From Gracilariopsis chorda (taxonomy: Eukaryota; Rhodophyta; Florideophyceae; Gracilariales; Gracilariaceae), in contig NBIV01000287.1 of the NCBI GenBank assembly GCA_003194525.1, positions 1 through 64,000 on the forward strand: DNA of 64,000 nucleotides, read 5' to 3'. The notes under the pieces were generated by a model. It had not been told where the DNA came from and ran no database searches. It saw only the letters and a program-made list of their open reading frames with translations. The translations under genes were made by a program, and so were the position numbers. This document shows, piece by piece, positions 31,522 through 41,800 of this stretch (position 1 is the first letter of the stretch; each line of letters starts with the position of its first letter).

Positions 31522-34343
31522 AAGGTTGTGTTCGTTCTACGGGCGATAATGACCATCAATACTGAGGTATATATGCATTTCGTCAATACCCAAATGCCGC
31601 AGTGTAACGACAACTGTTTTTGACTATGCAATACAACCTTTTCGCATTTGGACAAATTAAAACAGACACATTTGCATGTAATGGAAATGTTTCTACCAAA
31701 CATTTGACTTCAGTTGCCACATTTACCGTCTCATTGACTACTTTGTTCCATTGGTAACATAATCTTGTCAATAACGTCAAACTTACCGCATAACTCAAAG
31801 CATACGTTCTTAGTTTGCGCAAAACTTTAAAAAAAGGGAAGGGACACGTTTTCAAAGCAACAATAACATGCCATTGGGTGAATCACATTTGATACTGGTC
31901 AAGAGTCTCTGCAAAAATTCTAACCCCATTGCAGGCAGCACAAATCGGTTACCACTACCTGACAAAGATCCAAAAGCGGGAACAGGGAATTAATTATGAA
32001 AAACGATGCCAAATATACTATTGGGCCAGCAAAAGCCTAACATCCAGCACATTTTTTGAGGGAAATATTACTTCAAAGGCGCAACACAACCTACTGTTTT
32101 TAGTACACAGGAGCAGTCAGCCCAATTTCTATATTTTTATCCCGGAAGTACTTCCTGAATCGAGACCTTCTTTACCGTACAAGGCAAACAAACGTCTGGA
32201 GGAAGTTGAAAATGAATTGAGTAGAAATATGTCTGACGGTCGTGAAAATGCCATTTCAGTGGCAGTAGCTAAAGCACCGATGACCAGATAGAAATAAATA
32301 AAAACGAAAAGACTCGGTAGCTAATGCTAGAGAACTAGCCACCACGAATGACCAAATAATGGGTTTTAAAGCATAATGTACGCACAAGAGTTATGGAAAC
32401 CTCACAAAAGAAGACAAGTAGTTTGCGACGCCACCTGAAACAGAAAAATAAAAGAAAATCCTAGGCTAGGCATTTGCGGACAACACACTTGACACCAGCA
32501 TCAGTCCCCTAGATTCTAGACGTAACCGATAAGTCGGCACACTTAGGCATTAGAAAGAACGTCTTACAAAATTCAGGAAAACAGCTTAACAAAGAAGAAA
32601 AATCAAAAGAATTCTTGCTTAATCATCCTTAGGCTCCAGGCGTGAGAAACGAAAATGGTTTGATCTGATACTACTGAAAACAGAAGAGCATGTCAAAACC
32701 ATGGTGGCCGCTCTGAGCTCAGAAACGTCTGAAGGCATGGTAGTAAAAATGCCCACAGTAAATGCTCACAATAACCGCAGATAAGCCTCAGAATACAATG
32801 AGAGAAGAAGCCCTCCCGGCAGGAGTGTGCGGGCATGAGCTCTTTCACCTAATTTATTCTTTTCTTAGGTATACGGAAAGAAAAAATTAATCTTAAGAAG
32901 GACAAAAACAAACGGCCCGTTTGCCGGAACGAACGAAAATCACATATTTTAGTAAGATACTATATTTGAAGAAGTCCGTATTTCTTTCGTTGACAGTCCT
33001 GAAAGCTTATGTTTGATGAAAATAGCAAAACTTCAACATATGATGGTCATAGTTATTTATCGAACTACTTCGTTTCAAAACAAAATGATACTCTGCTACC
33101 TGGGCTTCGCGAGAAAAACTGAAAGAAATATGAAAAAAAGCCAGTGATGTAAGGCCTGTATTAGAACTTTTGAAATACGCAAAACATTGGGCTAATTGGA
33201 ATGAGAGTTTATTGAAGAATTCGGTAGCTGCACGGAGATAACACCCAATGCTTCTTCAAGTGTGCACAGAGTAAGGCATTGGCTGACAAGCATAGTGCTT
33301 TGTGTATACAAATTTATATGATACGTTTTCATGAGTGCGGGTTTGGCAAGAAAACCATTCCTGAAAGTATCGTTGCTGGACGACGGCGAACTTTGGTTGC
33401 AGTGTGCGAACGTTCACTCAGACGAAAGTCATGGGTAGCGAAAAAGGGCCGTGCGGAAAGCCGAAAGATACGCGGCGGTTTAAGTGTTGGTTTTTGAGCC
33501 AGCGTGGAAAACTGCAACACTGAGACAAACAGCTATCTGCTGGCAAAGCAAAGAGTAACCAATATGGTAAAAAAAGTGTACATTGGACAAACACACCTGG
33601 TTAGACAGGTCAGCGATTTTTGTTAATACTGATCAACCCAGTATAGCGAGACCGAAAGCAGTGCAACTGTGGAAAGGAGTCAGTCACTTTACGCAGGCGA
33701 TAAACTCAGACCTAATTAACATCTTAACTATACTTCACGGTGAAATGGTGGGGACGTCTTCCCGTTTGTACAGTGGGGTCATAATAAAACTACGAAAACT
33801 ACTACTGTAGTGTGACACACTTATGGTCCAAACGATTGTGCCAATGAGAGGCATGGCTGGCCTCGGCGCAACACGACACGTATGAATCATGCCAGCCATG
33901 AATAATGTCCATACGCTTCCGACGCGTCCCCCTAATCCAGATCTCATAGACATCACCCGTGAAGGCTCCACAAATACCAAATAGAACTTATATCAGAAGT
34001 CACCCAACATTTCCAAAGTTTCGCTCATACCTGACTTAAACCGATGCGATACCACTTCGGTACTGAATCATTCTTGATCCACCTCGCCTAAAGGGCATGC
34101 ACATGCGCATTGCTCTAAAATCAGTTCCTGCAGTATTTCATTGATTTCAAGTTTACTTAATGCTTTGAAACAGCATAGAACTTGTAAAACGCAAGATCAG
34201 CACGTGCCAAGTAATTGGAGACACTTTATGGAGTAGGAGGGCAAGCAAATGATTTATTCATTCGTGTGGTCTGCAGAACGACGATGTCATCGGCACCTGT
34301 CAGCCAAGAACACTATTGAGCTAGTCGACGGTGGTGTGGTTCG
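31522..34343. other. AT-rich intergenic region, no gene recognised
   Basis: About 2.8 kb. The longest open frame is 31929-32291 plus (about 120 codons, no motif). Frames at 33279-33497 and 33583-33810 show no family features. No repeats of note were seen by eye. Confidence 0.5.
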
Positions 34344-35168
34344 TGTGGTGCAATGCCCCAAAGGAGAAAAACACCGAAAGACGTTCGGGATCTTCCTCTC
34401 ACGAGGTGAACCCAGTTGGGTAGAGCCCTCCCAGAGGTTTCACGGCGAAGCCGGTTTGTAAGACCAGGGACACCTGTCGCGACTCGCGCAGGGAGGTGAA
34501 GGCGAAGAATTGGTATCCGCGTGAGCGGGGTGTGGTCCTCACTAGAGGTATGTTTCCACGTAAGTGGGGGTGTGTTAGCGGATGCGCACACGAGGGCCGC
34601 GGATAGCGGGAGGTGCTACCCTAAAAAGGGGAAAAAGGAAGGGCGAAGAGGAGAAAAAGAGGGCGAAGTGAGTCGCGAGAGCGACGGGGACGAACGGCGA
34701 TGCCGGTAACAATATCCCTATACAGGGCGAAACACCAATGCAATTGGAACCATTATACTTCCAGTGATGGGTCCCTTTAGATGTGCAAGGGGGTTAGATG
34801 TCCCGTGGTTTACGGCGTTTCCCTCCAAAGAGAAGTAGAGTACGCGCGCAAGCGGCAACAACTAGAGCCAATTCCCCAGGTTGGGGTCCCTTGTTGGGGA
34901 ATGTTTACTGGTGCGACGGCAGTGCGCCGTCGCACTAAGTACTAGCTTCCCAGAAATGGGTGTGAATATAATAAATAATATTAACTAAAATACTCCATAT
35001 TTCGTGGCAACATCCAGTACTGTGGCCAACCGCCAATTGACCCAAAACCGTGTCCCACGTGTCCATATCCACCATAGTGGGGCGTAGTTCATATACACAC
35101 TACACAAACGATAATATCGGGAAAGCGTTCAAGTACCAAGAATCCCTCCCTGAGGGCGTTGCACTTCA
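34344..35168 (-). repeat. E2 3' LTR (825 bp)
   Basis: Plus-strand TGTGGTGCAATGCC...GGGCGTTGCACTTCA. It is 18 bp longer than the 5' LTR, mainly through an extra purine-rich stretch (near 34643-34665). Contains a strong stem-loop at 34911-34935. Confidence 0.95.
34911..34935. repeat. 10-bp perfect stem-loop in E2 LTR
   Basis: GTGCGACGGC and GCCGTCGCAC pair perfectly around a 5-nt loop. The 5' LTR copy (near 45732-45756) has changes in the right arm, and the inverted solo LTR keeps the stem (near 46321-46347). It may be a transcription terminator/polyadenylation or RNA structural element of the LTR. Confidence 0.75.
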
Positions 35169-35184
35169 TATCCCCCCCCCTAAG
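35169..35184 (-). other. E2 polypurine tract
   Basis: Directly inside the 3' LTR the minus strand reads AGGGGGGGGGATA then the LTR end TGAAGTGC. A purine run at this place is the expected plus-strand DNA primer. Confidence 0.75.
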
Positions 35185-35225
35185 ACGGGAAAACGACCGC
35201 GGACGCGGAGGATTCCCAGACGAAA

Positions 35226-36734
35226 ATGGGTGATAAAAGCGCGTGCTCTGTCTCCTGTTCTCTGGTAAATCCCTTTGCACCAGAGTCATCGAGCGCACAA
35301 ACAACAACAACAGCCACCCTCCAAAAGGGAAAAATGAACAACGACAACAATATCAACAACCACAGCCAACCTCCGAGACTTCTCAGGCGATACACTACCG
35401 GTTTCCGGTCAGTTCCCCTGCCTCAGGGCGATCGACATCCGGTACAACCGGGGAATATGGCTGCTGCAGCCGACCATCCCTTCGCACTACCACCTTCGGT
35501 GGTGTCCTCCGGAACCACTCTGGTGTCCAACTGGCTCAACCCGATGATTCGGAATCACGCGTCGCGCCTGCGTCTTGCCCTTTGGTTCCACCCGGTCGCT
35601 GTCCTCAATGAGGGATTGGTCACCGCTTATGCGGATGGCTCAGACACCCTTCCGGGGGATCTGCCCAGAGCAGTCACCACGTCGTGGGATTGGCGTCACC
35701 GGATTGCGATTCCGCGTCACCACCTCCGAAGAAATTCGGGCGAGACCGTCGCTGCGGCACAGACCGCGTTGACGCGCACGGCGTATCAACGGCAGAGCCG
35801 GGCTCCATTCGATGTACCGGTCCCACCGGAGTTTGGCTTCGACTTTAGCTACTTCCGCACTCGCGGGGAGATTGGGTACGGCGAGAACCTGTTCCGCCTC
35901 GAGACCCTCGCTTGGAGGAACTTCACGGCAACGCGGCAGGAAGCCCTTTGCTGGGAGCGACCGATTATTCGGGCGGAGTTCAGGTACCTTCCCCGGCAAT
36001 ACCGGTCCAACTTTCTCCAAAACTTCATCCGCTACGAGCGGCGTTGGCGATCCCGATTCGGGTATTTTATCCCGTATCAGAACGTGGAGATAGAGCGGAT
36101 TGCGCCGCCTCACCGACTAGGTATGTATGTAGCACTCCCCGAGTGGTGGCGCTTCCATGAAGCCTGCCGGGGGTGCCACATAGAACTCCCGCCGGTACTT
36201 ACGTACCTCGGTTCGCTGCTCATGCAGGATCCCCGGTCGGGGTTGTGGTCCGTAGTGGTTACGGAGTGGGCGGCCCGCAGTGCGGCTTATACCCTCAACG
36301 AGGCGTACGACCAGTATCGTCTCTGGTTCCTTCAACCGCTTGTGCGGGCAGCGATCCGAAACCTGGATCTTAGCATCACCCTTGGGGGCCAGGTCAACAA
36401 TGAAGAGGTCCTCCAATTACTTGGGTACATCGACAGCGTCAGCTGGAGTGAGGTCCAGCTGGAGCAAAGCGGTCGTCTGGATGGCGGTAGCGGTAACACC
36501 GGTGGTCCGGGACTCGGTAGAAACACCGCCCTTGCGGGGGATTTTATCGCCTTCGACCCCTGGGAGTTCCGGGAAATTTCCTCTGAGGAGGCGCGCGTGC
36601 TTCGCGATACGCCCCGGCATGTGCCAGAAGACCACCCGGTGGGGTACGTCGATTCTGACGACTACTACCGCGCATACGGCGGGGATGACCCAATGGTCGA
36701 TAACGAACCGGAAGAACCTGGGAGATGGACGTAA
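35226..36734 (+). CDS. Antisense ORF of E2, 502 aa, unknown
   Basis: Intact ORF on the strand opposite to gag-pol, starting 58 bp inside the 3' LTR, so the LTR read in the opposite direction lies where its promoter would be. The product has an Asn/Gln/Ser/Thr-rich N-terminus and a long aromatic- and Arg-rich body (FDFSYFRTRGEIGYG, RYERRWRSRFGYFIPYQN, LPEWWRFHEACRGCHIELP), with an acidic C-terminus. No membrane segment or signal peptide is evident. No family recognised. The intactness over 1.5 kb and codon-like composition argue against chance. Antisense accessory ORFs are known from some plant Ty3/gypsy elements and from HTLV-1 (HBZ); no sequence relation is claimed. Confidence 0.7.
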   Translation: MGDKSACSVSCSLVNPFAPESSSAQTTTTATLQKGKMNNDNNINNHSQPPRLLRRYTTGFRSVPLPQGDRHPVQPGNMAAAADHPFALPPSVVSSGTTLVSNWLNPMIRNHASRLRLALWFHPVAVLNEGLVTAYADGSDTLPGDLPRAVTTSWDWRHRIAIPRHHLRRNSGETVAAAQTALTRTAYQRQSRAPFDVPVPPEFGFDFSYFRTRGEIGYGENLFRLETLAWRNFTATRQEALCWERPIIRAEFRYLPRQYRSNFLQNFIRYERRWRSRFGYFIPYQNVEIERIAPPHRLGMYVALPEWWRFHEACRGCHIELPPVLTYLGSLLMQDPRSGLWSVVVTEWAARSAAYTLNEAYDQYRLWFLQPLVRAAIRNLDLSITLGGQVNNEEVLQLLGYIDSVSWSEVQLEQSGRLDGGSGNTGGPGLGRNTALAGDFIAFDPWEFREISSEEARVLRDTPRHVPEDHPVGYVDSDDYYRAYGGDDPMVDNEPEEPGRWT

Positions 36735-37030
36735 AGGAAACCGGCGCTAGCGCAGAAGCTTTCCCGGAGGGGGTATCTCCAGCCGAGCCGGCTGCTGACC
36801 TTTCGGCGGCAAGTGCCGGACCTTCTATCCCCAGCGGGGTGACGGCGAATGAAAACGAAATCATCGCACGTTTCCTCCGGGGTGCCGGTCTTAGCGCTGC
36901 CGAGGTATCGGGGATGTCACCACCATGGCGGACGCGTTGGCGTACCGCCTTGCTGGGGGTTACGCCCCGGACGATGGGGGTGAGTGAAACCTCTAGTCCA
37001 GTTTCCTGGTTCTTCTTTCCCTGGCTATGA
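36725..37030 (+). CDS. Second antisense ORF of E2, 101 aa, unknown
   Basis: Its ATG lies inside the last codons of the 502-aa ORF (ATGGACGTAA holds both the start and the upstream stop), a 10-nt overlap suggesting coupled expression or a -1/+2 continuation. Ala/Ser/Pro-rich, with IIARFLRGAGLSAAEVSG followed by WRTRWRTALLG. No family recognised; could be the C-terminal part of the larger product joined by frameshifting. Confidence 0.45.
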   Translation: MDVKETGASAEAFPEGVSPAEPAADLSAASAGPSIPSGVTANENEIIARFLRGAGLSAAEVSGMSPPWRTRWRTALLGVTPRTMGVSETSSPVSWFFFPWL

Positions 37031-37079
37031 CAGTTAGTGTAGTGTAGTATTGTGGAGAGCTAGCTGCTCCCTTGAATAA

Positions 37080-38420
37080 ACTTTCCCGTTTAGAACGGTG
37101 CTTCTCGGTTGAGTTCCCCGTCTTCGACGGACCTTGCCTTGTTATCCTTTCCTTTCGCTCTCCGCTCGCGCGGCAACGTTACCCAACTTGGGCATTAACC
37201 AGCGTGGCTGGGGCTGCAGTTCCCGTTTAACGGTGGTATCGCAGGACCTGCGACCGTGGCAGGTGTTCAATTGGCTCCCACGTATCCCCACTGGGGTCGT
37301 ACCCGTACCAGCGGACGCGGTATTGTAGAATACCATCCTGGTCCCAGGTGTGTCCGACAAGTCGGTCTACTACGAACTCTCGTTCGTAGACCTGCCGGCC
37401 GTGCCGGGTGGTGGTTGTACTTCCTTGCGGGGGCTGCCCACTGTGCGGTATAATGTCCCTTAGCATGGTGTTCGGCGATAACTCTGGCGTTGCCGTGCGC
37501 TGTGAAAGCGGCCGCTGCTCATTCGGGAAGATATCCCTCAAGAGGGTGTGTGGTGCCACGGTTTTCACCCGCAAGTCATTCCCCATTGGGGCATGTTCAT
37601 TTCCGCTTTCGCGGTATTGCGGGCGAACCGCCAGTCGGCGGGGGACTTGGGCTCCGCCTTTGCGGTTGAGCTCACGAACAGCGAGTTTGCAGGAAGATGA
37701 CCGCTCCTGCAGGATCGGCATTTCCACAATCCCCTGGGGGGTCCCGTGCGACACGGTGATTGGGTGGCAAACCGCCTCCCTGCCATGCGCACGAGCGCTC
37801 TGCACCATACGTTCCGGCGATGCCGTGGTGTCCCCGGCTACTGACGGGTTGCCTGGGGCTAACTCCGGTACACCGGTATTTTGGTCAAATTCCCCTTTGG
37901 GGCGTGCCGGGCAGGTGCCGAGGACACCCTTTTCAGGGGAATTGCTGCTAAGCGCGGTGCACCATCTCCATGAGGAGGACCAGCGTCCGGTACGACCGGT
38001 TTCGAGCGTGCGATGGCGCGCGTTTTTCCTGAGGTCCTCGGTTCTTCGCCACAGCGTTGCGGGGGTTGGCGCAAATTATTCCCCGTAGCGGGGGCTTCGA
38101 TTCCGTCAACGACGGGAGGCGTTTCCGGTGCTTGCGAGCCAGGGCTTAAAGCTTTGACTGCGGCTTGGCTGCCTTTTCCCCAGGTTGGGTGTGGGGATTT
38201 CCCAGCGGCGCTGGTGTATCTGGGCGCCTCTTCTCCGCAGGGCGCGGGTTTGATCCACCTGATTGAACCGCTTCCGCGGGGACTTCCGCCAACGGCGGCT
38301 TCGAGGCATCGCCCTGCTCAGGGGATTAGGGGCAATCGTCACCATACTCCCCTATCGGGGATCCTTCCCTGACAGGGGTGTGTGGTAGTTGCGCTTCAAC
38401 TTCCCGTGTAGCACGGTATA
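37080..38420. repeat. Cluster of 13-nt CC...GG mini-hairpins in E2
   Basis: At least eight 13-mers with a perfect 5-bp stem and 3-nt loop, all beginning CC and ending GG: 37086-37098, 37118-37130, 37744-37756, 37987-37999, 38081-38093, 38103-38115, 38286-38298, 38404-38416 (for example CCGTCAACGACGG, CCGTGTAGCACGG). Many more with 4-bp stems lie between. Further 13-mers occur in gag and in the antisense ORF. Confidence 0.8.
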
Positions 38421-38735
38421 TTTTCCGCGTTTGTGGCGATGCCTCCGGGGATGGATCGGGCGAATGCCCTTCCTCTGCTGCGGTATTGGAGTGAGGCTTC
38501 TCGTTTTCCCGGGACAAACGTCGTATTTGCCGCCTTTGCGGGGCCTGCGCGTCTGGTTTCTGTTGCACAGCACTGCCCGGGAACGGGGGATTAGTGTCGC
38601 GTGACATACTCCGTGCTCCACGGTCAGTGTTCCGTATGTTACGGTGTGTTTCCCGTTGCAACGGCGATATCGTTCCTCGAAAACGAGTGTTCTCCTCCCC
38701 CTCCTTAGACGGACCGGCGGGATAAGGGATAACAT
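37227..38735 (-). pseudogene. E2 chromodomain frame downstream of pol, with stops
   Basis: One minus-strand frame runs from about 38735 to 37227 with three stops (38352, 38106, about 38075). Its last open part (37808-37227, 193 aa, ATG start) ends in a chromodomain (YEREFVVDRLVGHTW, QYRVRWYGYDPSGDTWEP, residues 141-193) keeping cage aromatics Y141, W167 and Y170. The upstream part is Arg/Pro-rich without motif. In most chromoviruses the chromodomain is the C-terminus of Pol; here it is about 1 kb downstream and in a different frame from pol. The 193-aa ORF could be expressed by itself; the longer frame looks decayed. Confidence 0.75.
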
Positions 38736-38829
38736 TCCCAGCCTGGCGGGTATAGATGCGCGCCAGTGGGGCAGACGTGGTAGGGGCGGGCGCTGAAGGG
38801 CCCGAATTACCCGGCTGAGCCGGTGAGTC

Positions 38830-41800
38830 TTACAGAGTCGGTAGGTCTGAGAGTCCCCGGCTGGGGTGTGGTAGTACCGTAGGTTTAGTACTCCCGGATG
38901 GTTCCAGTGTTGCAGAGTCCGTAGAAACGGGGTTGCCTGGATCCAGGACTACCTCTGACGAGGGAGGAGGGGCAAGGACAACACGATCACGGGAAATCCG
39001 TTCGTGCGTGTCGCCCATCTCTACCACGACAGTGTCGGTGTTAACAGAGATGACCTTGAAGGGTCCACCCGCCACAGGCGAGAGTTTGTGACGCTTCTCC
39101 CGTTCCGGGTTGTAGTACTCCTTCCTGATGAAGACGTAGTTATTTGCCCGAATCGGGGGGGTCTTTCCTCGCAAGCGAGCGTCAAAATCCCGCTTGTCAG
39201 CGGCTTGGGCCCGTGCCATAGACTTCCGCGCAGCGGGGACCAGCTTGGAAACCCATTGCTTCCATTGCTGCCGGTAGATACCCACAGATGGGAAATTGTC
39301 CAAGGTAGCTTGGGGTTCCAGCGCCACAGGCGGGGGTGTTCTAGATAGAACCAACTCGAATGGCGAAACTCCGGTAGTCCGGTGTACCTGCGTATTGTAA
39401 GCGTAGGCTACCGCATCAGCGTAGAGATCCCAATTCGTTGGGTGGTCAGCGACGTAGGAACGTAACGCCGCGAGTAACGTCCGGTTAAACCGTTCAACTT
39501 GCCCATTACACTGGGTGTGGTAGGTAGTCGTGAACAAGTTCTTGACATCCAGGATGCGACAATCATCCTGGAAGAACTTGCTCACGAACTCCTTCCCGTT
39601 GTCGGAGAGCACCTCCACAGGGGGACCGTAGACAAAAATCCAGTGCGTCACCAGAGCCTGGGCCACCGTGAGAGCGGTTATCCTCCGAAGAGGTACAGTC
39701 CGTACCAGCTTAGAAAAGCGGTCGTTGATGACAAGTAGAAACTTGTTTCCACGTTTTGTGGTGAGTAGTGGTCCGAGAAGATCAATTGCGATAAACTCGA
39801 ATGGCGCCCTTGCGGGGAATAGTTTCATCTTCTTCGCATTTTTGCGGAGTTTGACGCGATTCTTCGCGCATTCGCTACAAAACCGCACAGTTGCGTAGCA
39901 CTCCACCGCCATTGCGGGCCAATAGAAATCCCTTCGCAGGGTTAGGTAGAGTTTCCTCCCACCTGGGTGACCTCCAATGGGGGCGTAGTGTGATAGATGT
40001 AACACCCGCGATTGCAGGGAATGTGGTACCACAATCTGTGGGCGGGCTTCGACCTTTCTTACGAGGTAGCCTTTGTCGTTTACCCCGAAAGGGAGATCTT
40101 CACCACCGTTGATACGGGCACGAATTCTCGTACAGGATGGGTCGCCGAATTGTTCTCGGATCATTTCTTCCGGTGATACCGGTACAAAGTTTCCCGGTAA
40201 CGGGTTCTCAGATTTATCTCGCGATGCGAGTAGTTCGTCAAAATCAGCATCCTCGTCCCAGGTTTCTGGCCTAGCCTCGACGGCATGTTCCGGATCATCC
40301 GAATCTATAGCCATGAAGCATGGGACTTCATCATCCTCCGTTGGGAGTGCTTCCCCACTTGTGGGTAACCGCGATAAAGCGTCGGCCTGAGTGTTCTGCG
40401 CGCCCTTTTTATAAATGACTTGAAAGTCATATTCCGCGAGGCGGAGTCTCCAGCGCATGAGGCGTCCCGACGGGTCGGAGATATTCATCAACCCCCTCAA
40501 TGAGGAATGATCCGTGTACACGGCGAAGTGAATTCCCATAAGGTAGGGGCGCAGAGTGGTCATCCCCCATACGACGGCGAGGCACTCTTTCTCCGATACG
40601 GAGTAGTTCCGCTCATGAACATTGAGCGAACGTGACCAATAACCAATTGGATGTCGTTCCCCCTCGGGGGTGGTTTGAAAAAGAGCACACCCGACTTTGT
40701 AGTCGCTCGAGTCCGTATCTACGGAGTATGGCAACCCAAGTTTTGGGAGATGTAGGATTGGTGCTGATGTGACAGCCTCCTTCAAGGAGTTAAAAGCTTC
40801 CGATTGCTCGGGCGTAAATGTTCCCAGTTTTGGGGGGTTCCCCTTTCGCAACGACGCGTTTAGGGGCGCCGCAGTATCCGAAAAGTTCGGGATAAACCGT
40901 CGATAGACGTTGACCAGCCCCCAAAAAGAGCGCAGTTCCGTTTGAGTACGGGGTTCTTTCGCCTCAACGAGGGATTTGACTCGAGCTTTCTCGATCGCTA
41001 ACCGTCCAGGACGGATAATGTGACCCAGATACTTCACAGTATCTGTGAAAAACTCGCATTTCCTCAACTTGAGGGTCATTCCCGCATCGCGGAGTACGGT
41101 CAGCACGTCTCGGACGTGAGTGAGATGGTCGTCCAACGAGTTGGAGAAGATGATAATATCATCAAGGTAGACCAGACAGCTCCGCCACTTAAAGCGGTTG
41201 AGTAGAATATCTACTGCACGCTGAAAGGTGGCGGGGGCGTTGGTTAACCCAAATGGCATCCGCTTGAAGCGGTACGTTCCTGCGTGGAAGGTGAATGCGG
41301 TTTTGTCGCGATCCTCCTGTCTGACAGGTACTTGCCAATATCCCCAATTGGCATCAAGGGCCGTGAACACGGTGGCGTCTCCAAGGGAGTCAATGCACTC
41401 GTCCATACGAGGGATAGGGTACGTGTCCCTAACGGTCACGGCATTGAGCCGGTGGTAGTCGACACAGAACCTCCAGGTTCCGTCGGCCTTTAAAGCCAGT
41501 ACAACTGGGGATGCCCAGGGTGATTGAGCGGGCTCAATCACACCTGCGCGGAGCATCTTGTCCACTAGGGACTGCTCCTCTTCCCGAGCTTTCGGACCTG
41601 CCCTGTAAGGGGGTTGTGCAACCGGTCGCGCGCCGGGGATTAAATCGATCCGGTGTTCCGTTGCATTAATCTCGCCAAGCGAGCCATCCCACATTGTGGT
41701 GAATTCCCGTAACATTGTACAGAGTTTGTCGCAGTGCGACTCTGGCACGTGGCTGAAGTCCAGCGCTTCAAGTGCCTTTTCCGGATCAATCCGGTCATTG

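Noticed and set aside
35640..36416. Minus-strand open frames opposite the 502-aa antisense ORF
   Set aside because: Shorter, lower-complexity shadows of the long ORF; they would be sense to the element but align with nothing in gag or pol.
37800..38820. CRISPR-like or tandem array in E2
   Set aside because: The mini-hairpins are irregularly spaced and have different stem sequences; there is no repeat-spacer structure.
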